From Bacteroidota bacterium (GTDB lineage Bacteria > Bacteroidota > Bacteroidia > JACCXN01): a stretch of 27,392 nucleotides of DNA. A program made the translations under genes and the position numbers. Positions 1 to 7,729 of the stretch are shown piece after piece. The notes beneath the pieces were generated by a model. It was not told the DNA's origin and did not search any database. It saw only the letters and a list, made by a program, of their open reading frames with translations. Where the stretch lies: positions 1-27,392 of the forward strand of contig JACCXN010000068.1 in assembly GCA_013696965.1 (NCBI GenBank), given 5' to 3'. Positions within the stretch are counted from its first letter, which is position 1. Each line of letters opens with the position of its first letter.

Positions 1-2
1 AC

Positions 3-94
3 GGATTTTGGTTTTTGTTATGTTCTTCTTAATGCTTTCGGAATAATTCTATGTTTATCACAATCTAATTTCTTATGTTTAAAAACCAAAATCC
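3..94. repeat. 14-bp perfect inverted repeat at the window edge
   Basis: GGATTTTGGTTTTT (3-16) is exactly reverse-complementary to 81-94, with 64 bases between. It may be a large hairpin or the end of an element cut off by the window. Nothing else recognisable lies between here and the first attC-like repeat at 257; the short open frames there have no family resemblance. Confidence 0.5.
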
Positions 95-256
95 TTGGAA
101 TCTTGTGGACGGTAATTCAGGATAGGATAAAAATTGAAATGTATCGAACTTCCGTGCATTAAATGTATCATAAGGCGTGATTACTTAGTTGGAATACTTT
201 ATGACCATAATTTTTTACGAGTTTTATTGAGTGGACTTTATGAATGCACTACGCTC

Positions 257-383
257 AACATTGCATATAAGCAAGTGGCGGTCTTGGTGCTCTATTGCAA
301 AGCCTGGAATTTCTATTAACTTTGCTGCTCACGGTTTTTGGTTCGGTGCTGCAATCGCCACCTGCTTATATGCAAAAAACGTT
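257..383 (+). repeat. attC-like palindromic repeat, copy A
   Basis: This 127-bp repeat begins AAC and ends GTT. Its arms are GCATATAAGCAAGTGGCG near the left end and CGCCACCTGCTTATATGC near the right end, which pair with one mismatch. Spacers between the outer trinucleotides and the stem differ (3 versus 7 bases), giving an asymmetric internal loop. The centre is a long terminal loop with a smaller GCAAAG/CTTTGC pairing. It closely resembles copies at 26275 and 27265. The flanks are not target-site duplications (GCTC left, ATAG right), which argues against a simple MITE. Confidence 0.75.
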
Positions 384-744
384 ATAGCCAATGGTAAAAA
401 AAGACAGTGCAATGAAAACCTTTGACAGAAACGTAACGGAAACTGCTGTAATGACACTTACGGGCAGACAAAGAAACGGGCGACACGCAAGCCGACCCGA
501 AAAAGATTTAATTTTTGCCCCACCGCACTTTAAAAAAGAAAAAAAAGGATTGCCACCGCTCAATTTTTTGTCACGGTTTTTGTCCACCGCTTCGTTTAGC
601 ACATTTGCTGTTTATTTTTTATTATGCGTAGAGAAAATTACGCATAATAAAAAATTGGCGAAGCCACCAACAACAAAAGAGCTAAACCCCGCCCACAAAA
701 CAAAAACACGTGCCAAAAAATTCTGCCTGCCCGCTGGTGCTTCG
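384..744. other. gene-free leader of unit 1
   Basis: An open frame runs through this stretch into the next gene, but its translation is a low-complexity Lys/Arg/Pro-rich mix without family character and looks like chance reading of leader DNA. The 17 bases at 502-518 (AAAGATTTAATTTTTGC) recur inverted at 4857-4873 near the other end of the unit. Confidence 0.5.
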
Positions 745-1269
745 TTGACAGGTTTGTGGTTATTGACCGTTTTGTTTTCCATAGACATTTTTGCTCAAAA
801 CATTCAGACACAGAAACCACAATTTGAAAGTTTCGAGCCCGTAAAATCAGAACATTATTTTACGACCGTTCCAATAAATCAAGGTTATACTTATCAAACA
901 CCACAGCAAAATGTTCCAATGGGTGCTACTGCTCAAGACATAATTAATCAATCAAACAGCAGAGCACAAGGCTCTGTTTATACTCCCAACATGACAACAC
1001 AGGAAAGGCAGCAAGCGAATATCAAATATATTCAACAGCAAATGGCGAATGACCCTGCATATCAGCAACCGAATAAATCAAACAATTTTTCTCAAAATAT
1101 AAATCGCAAACAACAGCAGGAAGTTGTGGACATTTTAAACGAAGTTCATTCAACTGAAAGCAGCAGACGGTTTAATATGAATGATTACAAATCGCCTGAA
1201 TTTTCTACAAAAACAAAACCCTACACAGATGCCTTGCAACAGTTAAAAGACCAGTTATCAGGACAATAG
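745..1269 (+). pseudogene. 5' part of transglutaminase-like secreted protein, ends at in-frame TAG
   Basis: The frame is open from 391, but recognisable protein begins only with a signal-peptide-like stretch (LTGLWLLTVLFSIDIFAQ), so I start at the TTG at 745; TTG at 754 is an alternative and no ATG fits well. A Gln/Asn-rich linker follows. The segment ends at TAG 1267-1269, and the next open frame (1300-2259) is in the same frame. The residues across the stop (LKDQLSGQ, stop, KLSVADAYFVMENAYG) align with an uninterrupted stretch of the next gene (LVDMLEGKKTLSYEQAITIIENAYW). I therefore infer a nonsense mutation inside one gene. A sequencing error or programmed readthrough is possible but less likely. 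Confidence 0.6.
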
Positions 1270-1299
1270 AAATTATCTGTTGCAGATGCTTATTTTGTA

Positions 1300-2259
1300 A
1301 TGGAAAACGCCTACGGAAATTCTTATCTCTCTAAAAAAGAATACGACCAAATTATTAAACAATCGGTTGACTTTATTAAGCAGTGGTTAACTCAACAAGG
1401 TTACAGATTAAAAGACAATGACGCATTGCATTTAGGCATTCAAAAGTTTTTGAGCGATACGCTCTCTATAACTATCGCTAATCTGGACAATCCTAATGTT
1501 CCGAAAAAAACAACACACTTGCCATTCTTTTACGATTATGAAGATTTCAAAGGCGAAAAAGATTTTAGAAATTATTTTTTAACTAAATGCCTTGCAACTG
1601 GAAGCGGACAGTGTAACAGTTTGCCTGCTGTTTATTCTTCAATTGCTGATGGATTGGGAGCTAAATCTTATTTAACTTTTGCCCCACATCATTCCTTTAT
1701 CAAGTATCCTGACAATAATGGAACAATTCACAGCTACGAGCCAACTTCAAACTGGAAAATAGGCGATAAATGGTATCAGGACAATATGTTTATCAGTCCA
1801 AAAGCAAAGGCAAACGGAATTTATCTTGACACGTTAAATAAAAAACAAATTGTCGCCAATTGTATGATTGACCTTGCTTTTGGTTATTTACAAAAACATG
1901 GTGTTGCTGACGGTGAATTTGTAAAGGATTGCATTGCTTCCGCAATGCAGCATTTCCCGAAACAAAATAATATTCAGGCTTATTTTGTTTACAGTAGTTT
2001 ATTGGCAAGGCAATTAGACCGTGTTTTATACGAAAATAAAATTACTGACCTGAAAGATATTTCCAAAGTTCCCGAAGCTCAACAAATTTACAATGCTTTG
2101 CTTAAAAACGAAGAAACTATTACCAAATTGGGTTATCAAGACCAGCCCGACCCTTTATATGATGAACTCATGAAACAGCACGAATTTAAAGGTAAAGCCC
2201 AACAAGAGAAAAACATTTCAGGAAAACAAAAACGCGACTTATTCATCAAATCATTTTAA
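1300..2259 (+). pseudogene. 3' part of transglutaminase-like protein (separated by TAG)
   Basis: This 319-residue frame is the continuation of the preceding one. It carries the catalytic-type region of a transglutaminase-like fold: Cys105 in GSGQCNSLPAVYSS, His130/His131 in TFAPHHSF, and Glu147 in HSYEPTSN. The same order appears in the neighbouring 685-residue protein (Cys175, His201, Glu218). If translated alone from the ATG at 1300 it would lack the signal peptide and the N-terminal helical segment, so it would probably stay in the cytoplasm or be inactive. The bases between 1270 and 1299 read KLSVADAYFV in the same frame, supporting a single ancestral gene. The domain call is fairly good; activity is unknown. 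Confidence 0.6.
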
Positions 2260-2276
2260 ACCTTAAATTTACAGCT

Positions 2277-4334
2277 ATGAAAACAATCCAACTTTTAACA
2301 GTCTTGCTTTGGGGACAGTTTTTTTCTGTTCAATTTGTGCTTGCATCAGACACACTTACTCAATCTAAATCACATTTCTATCTAGCAAAACAAAATTTAG
2401 TAGATATGCTTGAAGGAAAAAAAACTTTGAGTTATGAGCAAGCTATTACTATCATTGAAAATGCTTATTGGGAAAATAAAGCTGACCTTTCGCTTTTCAA
2501 TTATTCAGTTGACTTACATTTAAAAAACATTCAACGATTAATTGATGCCAACAGAAATTATTCCAATCAGGATTTTAAAAGAACTTTACTTGAGACGGAA
2601 GAACAGAAAAAAGCAAAATACGAAAGGTCTTTAGCGAACTGGGCGATTTTTTCATATATGACCGACACGACCTTTTTCGTTGGACAAGACAAATTATTTT
2701 ATAATTTACCTTTTAGTTACTCAACCAATGACCCTTTGGGAACTATTAATTGGAGCAATACACAGGTAATCAATTTACTTGACACTAAAAAAGGAAATTG
2801 TTTTGCTTTAGTTTCTCTTTTTAAAATTTTCTCTGAACGCTTAAATTCACAAGCCATTATCTGCACAGCTCCTGGACATATTTATATTCGACACGCAGAC
2901 CATAAAGGAATTTTTCACAATGTAGAATTGGCGACAGGTGCATTTCCCGGAACCGGCTCAATGGAAACATTGACTTATACAACTGATGAAGCAACCAAAA
3001 ACGGAATTTCGCTTCGTGAACTGGATTTAAAACAGTCGGTAGCACTTTGCCTTGTTTACCTTGCAAAGGGCTACGAATACAAGTTTAATACAAGAAATGA
3101 CGATTTTATTTTGGAGTGTGCTGAACTTGCTTTGAAATACGACAGTTTAAATTTAAATGCCATGCTTTTAAAAGCGGAAGTTTTAGAAGAACGGCTAATT
3201 GCTAAAAACAAAACTGTTGCTCAATTACAAAAGGAGAAAGATTTTATTGAGTATGAAAACTTCATAAATCATTTGTTTTCATTGGGCTATCGTGAAATGC
3301 CAATGGAAATGAAAAATTTGGTTATCTCACGTTTGAGAAAAGAAGACGCACCTTTTCCAATCAAAGACCACACACCAAAACCAAACGAACATTTGGGAGT
3401 TAAAAATGACCGTTATTTTACTTTATCAGGTGGTTTATTTGATGAAATGATGCTTACCAAACCTGTTGAGCAATATCACAGAACTCATTTTGACACGAAG
3501 AAGAAGAAAATTTCAAAGTTCATTCCAGTTGATACTACTTACAACAAATACCCAATTGACTTAGTTGTTTTTGCTTGGCAAATTGACCCTTTAGCTCACA
3601 AATTTGCATATTTAAGTCCTTATTCAGCCTTTAACAACAATCCAATATATTATGTTGACCCTGATGGCAGAAGTGGTATAGCATATAAAACAGATAAAAA
3701 AAACGAATCAACAGGAAGGCCAATTTTAAAAGTAGTTTCAAATTATTACATCTATGGTGAGGCTGCGACTGAAGCTCGTAGAAATTCAATAGAAAGCGAC
3801 TTAAATAATAATTATAACAAGGGATTTACATTTACTGATAATGCAGGAACAACATATGATGTAGTGTTTGAATTTAAAGCTGAAATTGTAGACGCTTCAA
3901 AAGTTAATTCAATGATGAAAGAACTAAATGCGGAAAACAATTTTTTTGAGGCAAGAACTGATGTTGCAGAATCACACGCTTTAACTGGTGTCTATGGTGG
4001 TAATGCTGGAGTATTTAAGGCTAGCGATCTTGATGCAAATATTGGAACAGCATCTCACGAAGCGAATCACGGTTTTGGAGGTCCGAATCACCCTGACTTA
4101 ATTGGAAAAACTATTAGCGAAGGAGCTGATATTGACATTACTATTCCGCAAAATTCAACATATTCATCTGGGAAATCTATTGATATTACAAATAGAAAGG
4201 TTACACAACAAAATGTAAATGATATTCTTAACAAAGTTACATTTGACAAAAATGGTAAAGGCGAAGTAGGAACAGCCAGACCTCATAAATACGATAAAGA
4301 AAAAGGATATACAGATGTTAGAGATGAAAAATAA
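2277..4334 (+). CDS. secreted transglutaminase-like protein with RHS-core segment and HEXXH toxin-like tail
   Basis: The 685-residue protein starts with a signal peptide (about residues 1-24, ending VLASDT). Residues about 30-330 match the preceding broken gene and hold a transglutaminase-like Cys175, His201, Glu218 set. Residues about 438-472 read like the end of an RHS-associated core (WQIDPLAHKFAYLSPYSAF, then VDPDGR), the usual junction to a variable toxin domain, although no YD repeats precede it. The tail after it contains HEANHGFGGPNH at 594-605, a zinc-metallopeptidase HEXXH motif resembling the metzincin type with one extra residue before the third His. The start is the ATG after a short gap from the broken gene. 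The next gene overlaps its 3' end, as expected for an immunity partner. Toxin function is inferred. Confidence 0.75.
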   Translation: MKTIQLLTVLLWGQFFSVQFVLASDTLTQSKSHFYLAKQNLVDMLEGKKTLSYEQAITIIENAYWENKADLSLFNYSVDLHLKNIQRLIDANRNYSNQDFKRTLLETEEQKKAKYERSLANWAIFSYMTDTTFFVGQDKLFYNLPFSYSTNDPLGTINWSNTQVINLLDTKKGNCFALVSLFKIFSERLNSQAIICTAPGHIYIRHADHKGIFHNVELATGAFPGTGSMETLTYTTDEATKNGISLRELDLKQSVALCLVYLAKGYEYKFNTRNDDFILECAELALKYDSLNLNAMLLKAEVLEERLIAKNKTVAQLQKEKDFIEYENFINHLFSLGYREMPMEMKNLVISRLRKEDAPFPIKDHTPKPNEHLGVKNDRYFTLSGGLFDEMMLTKPVEQYHRTHFDTKKKKISKFIPVDTTYNKYPIDLVVFAWQIDPLAHKFAYLSPYSAFNNNPIYYVDPDGRSGIAYKTDKKNESTGRPILKVVSNYYIYGEAATEARRNSIESDLNNNYNKGFTFTDNAGTTYDVVFEFKAEIVDASKVNSMMKELNAENNFFEARTDVAESHALTGVYGGNAGVFKASDLDANIGTASHEANHGFGGPNHPDLIGKTISEGADIDITIPQNSTYSSGKSIDITNRKVTQQNVNDILNKVTFDKNGKGEVGTARPHKYDKEKGYTDVRDEK

Positions 4335-4707
4335 TTATTTGTTCACTTGTATTTTAGCAATATTTTGTGTGTCGTGTCAATCACAAAATATTACAAGTTA
4401 TAATTCCAAATTATGGAAGCAAGACACTTTAGGATTAAATAAAAATAGAACTATAATTAATGAAAAAGTATTTTATGAAGATTTTTTAAATCAAAAAGAT
4501 AGTAAGGTGATTAAGAAACTAGGTAAACCGGACTACTTAATTACTTCAGGCAATAAAACTTATTACAATTATTGCAGAGCAAGTTATAAATACGGAAGCT
4601 CAATAGAGGATTTCAAAAATGATAAAGATTGTAGAGGTTCTTATGTTTCCTTAATAATAGAAAAAAATAAAGTTACAGATATAGTTTTTGTAAATTCTGG
4701 TGGCTAA
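4324..4707 (+). CDS. putative lipoprotein, candidate immunity protein
   Basis: The 127-residue protein begins MKNNYLFTCILAIFCVSC, a short hydrophobic signal followed by a probable lipidated Cys18. The body has KKLGKPDYLI and a Lys/Tyr-rich beta-rich C-terminus, loosely like the small BamE/SmpA fold, but I cannot assign a family. I prefer the ATG at 4324 to the in-frame ATG at 4315 because it puts the charged residues directly before the hydrophobic segment. It overlaps the toxin-like gene by 11 bases, implying coupled translation. A periplasmic lipoprotein next to a secreted metallopeptidase toxin fits a cognate immunity role. This rests on position only. Confidence 0.7.
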   Translation: MKNNYLFTCILAIFCVSCQSQNITSYNSKLWKQDTLGLNKNRTIINEKVFYEDFLNQKDSKVIKKLGKPDYLITSGNKTYYNYCRASYKYGSSIEDFKNDKDCRGSYVSLIIEKNKVTDIVFVNSGG

Positions 4708-4950
4708 CGCTATTTTTCGTCATGCTTTTTGTGCCGACACATTTTTAGCACATTGCCGTCCTCGTTCCTGCGGGCTGCAAAGAGCTAAAGCCATCGCTCA
4801 ACAAAAAGGTATGCCAAAAGCCACCGCACCGTAAGACAGTAAAAATGCCTCGCTTCGCAAAAATTAAATCTTTCGACCGCACCAAATCAACAAATATGAC
4901 CGTTTCAAACAGACACCAAAAGCAACGACAGACAAGAACCACTGGGCTAT
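4708..4950. other. gene-free trailer of unit 1
   Basis: No gene is supported. The stretch is richer in G and C than the coding DNA and contains GCAAAAATTAAATCTTT (4857-4873), the inverted partner of 502-518. The antisense open frame across it has no protein character. Confidence 0.5.
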
Positions 4951-5075
4951 AACACGGGTTTGGCAAAAGTGGCGGTGCTGTGCTTCGTAGGACAATTTAG
5001 TGGGTATATAAACTTTAATGCTTTCTATGTAAATTGGTGCTAAAAATCGCCACCTTCGCCAAGCCCGAAACCGTT
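4951..5075 (+). repeat. attC-like palindromic repeat, copy B (divergent family)
   Basis: This 125-bp repeat begins AAC and ends GTT. Arms CGGGTTTGGCAAAAGTGGCG and CGCCACCTTCGCCAAGCCCG pair with a few mismatches. The outer stem differs completely from copies A, C and D, while the inner AAGTGGCGGT / ATCGCCACCT block, the overall length and the asymmetric spacer (1 versus 5 bases) are kept. Conservation of shape over sequence is what attC sites show. Confidence 0.75.
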
Positions 5076-5503
5076 ATAAGCAAGCCTAGGGGAAAAGTTC
5101 ACCAAAGCCTTGTCTAACAAGCCGCACCGCCCTCTGCCTATCCTTCTGTATTTTTTTATTTTCCCCTCACGCACTTTTTTTAATTTAATTTAAGCCATTG
5201 CACACAATGCCACATTTACTTTTGCCCTTCCCACAAAGACCCTCCACACATTGCAAAAGTAAAAGAGGCATTTCCACCAACCCACACGTTTCTGCTTTAT
5301 ATTTTATAATATTTGTGATATAACCACACCTTAATTTTTTGTTATTCTATTATGAGAAATTAAAATAAACATTATGTTTGTTTATTTTATGTCTTAATTA
5401 TGCATCACCTTAAAATGACACAAATGGTCTACTTTAAATAATTGGTATGTTGAACGAGTAAGCTGAAAATCGAAAGAGTAAGCAAAAACTAAAATACAAA
5501 ATA
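5076..5503. other. gene-free leader of unit 2
   Basis: No gene is supported across these 428 bases. The first half is C-rich on the plus strand with long T tracts; the second half is A/T-rich and holds the promoter-like palindrome described separately. A short hairpin CTTGT-CTA-ACAAG lies near 5109-5121. Confidence 0.5.
5361..5389 (+). promoter_or_regulatory. palindrome around a TATGTTTG box upstream of the repeat protein
   Basis: TAAAATAAAC (5361-5370) and GTTTATTTTA (5380-5389) form a perfect 10-bp inverted repeat. Between and overlapping them is TATGTTTG (5373-5380), matching the Bacteroidota -7 consensus TAnnTTTG. No well-spaced -33 TTG was found, so this is a candidate promoter or operator about 115 bases before the gene. 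Confidence 0.35.
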
Positions 5504-5905
5504 ATGGCAAAAATATTTCAGGGCGACAGCACTTCTTCAAATAAAATCGTATTTACATTTGATGCTAAATACGTTTATCAAGGCGACAGTTCATCATCAA
5601 ATAAAAGGATATATACTTGGGACGGCAAGCACATTTACCAAGGTGATAGCACATCTTCAAATAAGAGATTGTATACATGGGATGGAAAATATCTTTACCA
5701 AGGTGATTCTACATCATCAAATAAACGACTTTATACTTGGGACGGAAAATACTTTTATCAAGGAGACAGTTCTTCTTCAAACAAAAGAATTTACACATTT
5801 GACGGTAAACATTTGTTTCAGGGAGATAGCACATCTTCAAATAAAATAATGTATACTTTTGATTCACCAATACCACCAGCAGTAATACTTGCTACAATTG
5901 CTTAA
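5504..5905 (+). CDS. protein built of six 20-residue GDSxSSNK repeats
   Basis: The 133-residue protein is almost wholly repeats: residues 5-124 are six units of exactly 20 residues with the pattern (Y/F)QGDS(T/S)SSNKR(I/L)YT(W/F)DGK(Y/H)x. Aromatic, Gly-Asp and Asp-Gly positions are fixed and the pattern suggests repeated beta-hairpins, as in other small beta-repeat proteins of Bacteroidota. There is no signal peptide. The C-terminus ends in a short hydrophobic tail (PIPPAVILATIA). The ATG at 5504 precedes the first repeat directly. Function is unknown; repeat number probably varies by slippage or recombination. A second, out-of-phase open frame across it is a shadow caused by the 60-bp periodicity. 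Confidence 0.8.
   Translation: MAKIFQGDSTSSNKIVFTFDAKYVYQGDSSSSNKRIYTWDGKHIYQGDSTSSNKRLYTWDGKYLYQGDSTSSNKRLYTWDGKYFYQGDSSSSNKRIYTFDGKHLFQGDSTSSNKIMYTFDSPIPPAVILATIA
5516..5875 (+). repeat. 6 x 60-bp tandem coding repeat
   Basis: Six in-frame 60-bp units encode the 20-residue repeats. Core blocks such as CAAATAA and GGCGACAG/GGTGATAG recur at 60-bp spacing with synonymous differences, so the array is not a very recent expansion. Confidence 0.8.
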
Positions 5906-5918
5906 CTTTAAAATAAAA

Positions 5919-6010
5919 ATGTCAACTGGTTTTTTAAACCAGAAATTTATTTAGAGTAGCGACAATATTGAAGTACTGTTGACATAAAAAGTGGAGACCA
6001 GAGACCACTT
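5919..6010 (+). other. nested hairpins between two small genes
   Basis: ATGTCAAC (5919-5926) pairs with GTTGACAT (5978-5985). Inside is CTGGTTT-TTT-AAACCAG (5926-5942), followed by an A/T-rich stretch, which could act as a weak terminator for the repeat protein gene. Next is AAGTGG...CCACTT (about 5989-6010). This could be a terminator plus a structured leader for the small gene at 6068. Confidence 0.35.
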
Positions 6011-6067
6011 ATCAAACGGGGCGAAATCGAAAAGCCAAATAAGTAGGAAAATTTAAACTGTAAAGCT

Positions 6068-6205
6068 ATGAGTAAAAAAACACCTCCACCTAATCCAAAT
6101 TGGCCGAGTAAAATTCCAGGTAACCCTTCGGGGCCAGACAGAGGAAACAACCCTGCAAAAACACCAGCAAAACCAAGCCCGACACCAACCCCGAAAAAGA
6201 AATAA
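6068..6205 (+). CDS. 45-residue Pro/Lys-rich small protein
   Basis: The frame ATG 6068 to TAA 6203-6205 encodes 45 residues starting MSKKTPPPNPNWPSKIPG and continuing with NPSGPDRGNNP and a Lys/Pro-rich end (PTPTPKKK). The composition is far from random for this A/T-rich DNA. From memory, short MSKKTPPPNP proteins with an SGxxRGNNP block occur in other Bacteroidota. It should be basic and disordered. The gene lies between a hairpin cluster and a strong terminator, so it may be its own transcription unit or the end of the one starting at 5504. Function is unknown. Confidence 0.6.
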   Translation: MSKKTPPPNPNWPSKIPGNPSGPDRGNNPAKTPAKPSPTPTPKKK

Positions 6206-6279
6206 CTTTGAATACACGAAAGTCTAAATCATTTGTGATAGATAATTTGCCTATTTCATATAACGAAGAGGTAATAACC

Positions 6280-6312
6280 AAAAGCCCCACTTGCAAAGCA
6301 AGCAGGGCTTTT
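6280..6312. terminator. strong hairpin terminator, convergent genes
   Basis: AAAAGCCC (6280-6287) pairs with GGGCTTTT (6305-6312), and CTTGC-AAA-GCAAG pairs inside. The stem has A tracts on one side and T tracts on the other, so it can work in both directions. It sits between the small gene ending at 6205 and the minus-strand gene ending at 6349. Confidence 0.75.
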
Positions 6313-6348
6313 CGGTTTTGCACACATAATCCAGTCAACTAAAAAAAG

Positions 6349-7149
6349 CTAAAACACTTTTTCCAATCTCATGGCATTCTTTGCAGCAAGCAGGTAAAAG
6401 TCACCATTAATCTCCTGGTAAAACTCTATACCTATACAAGCAATCACACCAGCCGTAAGCGGAATGATGGGAGCACCCGGAATAGCACTTACAATACTCA
6501 AAATACCCGGGGAGTTTCCACCCAACAAAGTATAAGGACTGTAAGTGATATTGTGCTTGCCATTAATGCCCGGGTTTACTGCTTTATAATGCTTCACCGA
6601 ATTAATATAGGTGAAGTCAGAAAGCACAGTAAGAGCATTAACCACTCTACAGTGAGTAGCACCTTGTGGAGGTGTAATATAATTATCCGTGTTGAACACA
6701 GGAATAGTTATAGTTACCTCGTTCCGGTCTACATTAGCCGCAATGGTGTACGGTGCATTAAACACAGCACTGAATGAAGCATCAGGAGTAAACTCAAAGC
6801 CTTCAATAATTTCCTGATTAAGGACAATCTCGAAACTTCGTTTCCCCCTTGATCCACCTCCTAGTTCAACCAACTTTCTAAACAAGCCGGTTACCCTTGA
6901 GGAAATGTACCTGCCTCCCATGAACTTTATCAGTTCAGCCAATCCAGTGCGGAGTGATTTACCGACCATTGCACTGCCTCCAAACTCCGACATGTTTTCA
7001 CGTGTCCGTTTAAAAGCGGGGTCGTTCATTATTTTGGACTTATCCAAACTTGTGGATTCTCTTACGAATCCTTTACCATCTTTGGTAAAAAAGGTCAAAT
7101 CTCCGATTTGCCCTTTGATCCTTATCGGACCTTTTTGAATTGCACACAT
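6349..7149 (-). CDS. MCA-x-QKG family protein of unknown function, paralog 1
   Basis: This 266-residue protein begins MCAIQKGPIRIKGQIGDLTF. It has a basic, helix-rich N-terminal part with PAFKRTRENMSEFGG, and a beta-rich C-terminal part ending YLLAAKNAMRLEKVF. There is no signal peptide. It is collinear over its full length with the 266-residue product of 24907-25707 in the same orientation; the last 15 residues are identical. From memory the family is widespread in Bacteroidota and has no assigned function. The two copies frame the defence island. The start at the ATG 7149 is supported by the matching N-terminus of the paralog and by the shared upstream hairpin. Confidence 0.8.
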   Translation of the reverse strand: MCAIQKGPIRIKGQIGDLTFFTKDGKGFVRESTSLDKSKIMNDPAFKRTRENMSEFGGSAMVGKSLRTGLAELIKFMGGRYISSRVTGLFRKLVELGGGSRGKRSFEIVLNQEIIEGFEFTPDASFSAVFNAPYTIAANVDRNEVTITIPVFNTDNYITPPQGATHCRVVNALTVLSDFTYINSVKHYKAVNPGINGKHNITYSPYTLLGGNSPGILSIVSAIPGAPIIPLTAGVIACIGIEFYQEINGDFYLLAAKNAMRLEKVF

Positions 7150-7177
7150 AAAACATAAGGTATTAGGTTAGTAAATT

Positions 7178-7191
7178 CCCGCTTTCACGGG
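7178..7191 (-). promoter_or_regulatory. conserved CCCG/CGGG leader hairpin of paralog 1
   Basis: CCCG-CTTTCA-CGGG lies 29 bases upstream of the start codon at 7149. The same element with near-identical flanks (ATTCCCGC, CACGGG, TGAAT) stands at the same distance before the second paralog. It could be an mRNA leader hairpin or an operator. Confidence 0.5.
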
Positions 7192-7729
7192 TTGAATAAC
7201 CAAGACGTCATTGGTTTTGTAGTTGTGCAATCATTTTTTGGAAGTATTGATTTCTCCTATAACGGGCAGAATTTTCTATTTGTTACATCAGAAAATCAAC
7301 TTTCTTCAAAAGTTAAAACGCTCCGTCTATCGGTCAATAACTGCATGGTCTGTAGAGGTATTCGGGTAGAAAAATAATTTTATTTAATCTTTATTTTTCC
7401 GTTTTATTTAGGATAAATAATTGTCAATGTATTAAATCTTATGAATATAATATTTCAAATTTGTTAAATACTTCTGACCTAAGTATATAAGAGGTATTGA
7501 AAAAATCAATTACATTAGCAGCAATAAAAAAGCAAAAATAGCATAGCAAATAGGTAATTTTAGGATATAAAATAACAAAAATAAAGTTCAACTACCCATT
7601 TAGTTTATCCACCCAAAGGTAGGAATAAACTCATTTTTGGCTGGTGCTATGTGACAAACTGACCAAACAGAGGTGGCACACCATCTGATTTGACCGGCTT
7701 TTAAACTAAACTTTTACAAGAAAAAATTA
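7192..7729. other. gene-free, A/T-rich stretch before the DnaJ operon
   Basis: A 61-residue open frame at 7192-7377 has no convincing protein character. The stretch contains an imperfect stem-loop at 7602-7631 (AGTTTAT...ATAAACT with inner ACC/GGT) followed by CATTTTT. It probably carries the promoters of the diverging genes, but I could not pick a clear -33/-7 pair. Confidence 0.4.

Larger units (their letters stand above)
382..5073 (+). mobile_element. cassette-like unit 1 (toxin/immunity cargo)
   Basis: The unit runs from the GTT closing copy A to the GTT closing copy B. It starts GTTATAGCC (381-389), and the bases ending at the AAC of copy B are the exact reverse complement, GGCTATAAC (4945-4953). 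In integrons the R'' box of a cassette's attC is complementary to that cassette's own 5' end in this way. Boundaries assume cleavage after the G of GTT, as in attC recombination. The cargo is a broken transglutaminase-like gene, a toxin-like protein and a lipoprotein. At about 4.7 kb it is longer than typical cassettes. No integrase is visible. Confidence 0.5.

Noticed and set aside
257-383. Copy A as an ordinary MITE with target-site duplication
   Set aside because: The bases on its two sides are not direct repeats; instead the right flank matches, in complement, the left flank of the next repeat.
134-425. Two short open frames across the first repeat
   Set aside because: They read through the structured repeat and have no protein family character.
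391-744. N-terminal extension of the first gene from ATG 391
   Set aside because: The first 118 codons translate leader DNA with low-complexity content; the signal-peptide-like start lies at about 745.
1267-1269. TAG recoded as an amino acid genome-wide
   Set aside because: The vsr gene ends in TAG at 12190-12192 and most genes end in TAA or TGA; a single nonsense mutation is simpler.
5559-5849. Second open frame inside the repeat protein gene
   Set aside because: It is an out-of-phase shadow made open by the 60-bp period; the other frame has the coherent repeat.
5516-5875. CRISPR-like array
   Set aside because: The units are contiguous in-frame coding repeats without unique spacers.
7192-7377. 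61-codon open frame upstream of the DnaJ operon
   Set aside because: No family resemblance or homologous composition; more likely regulatory DNA.
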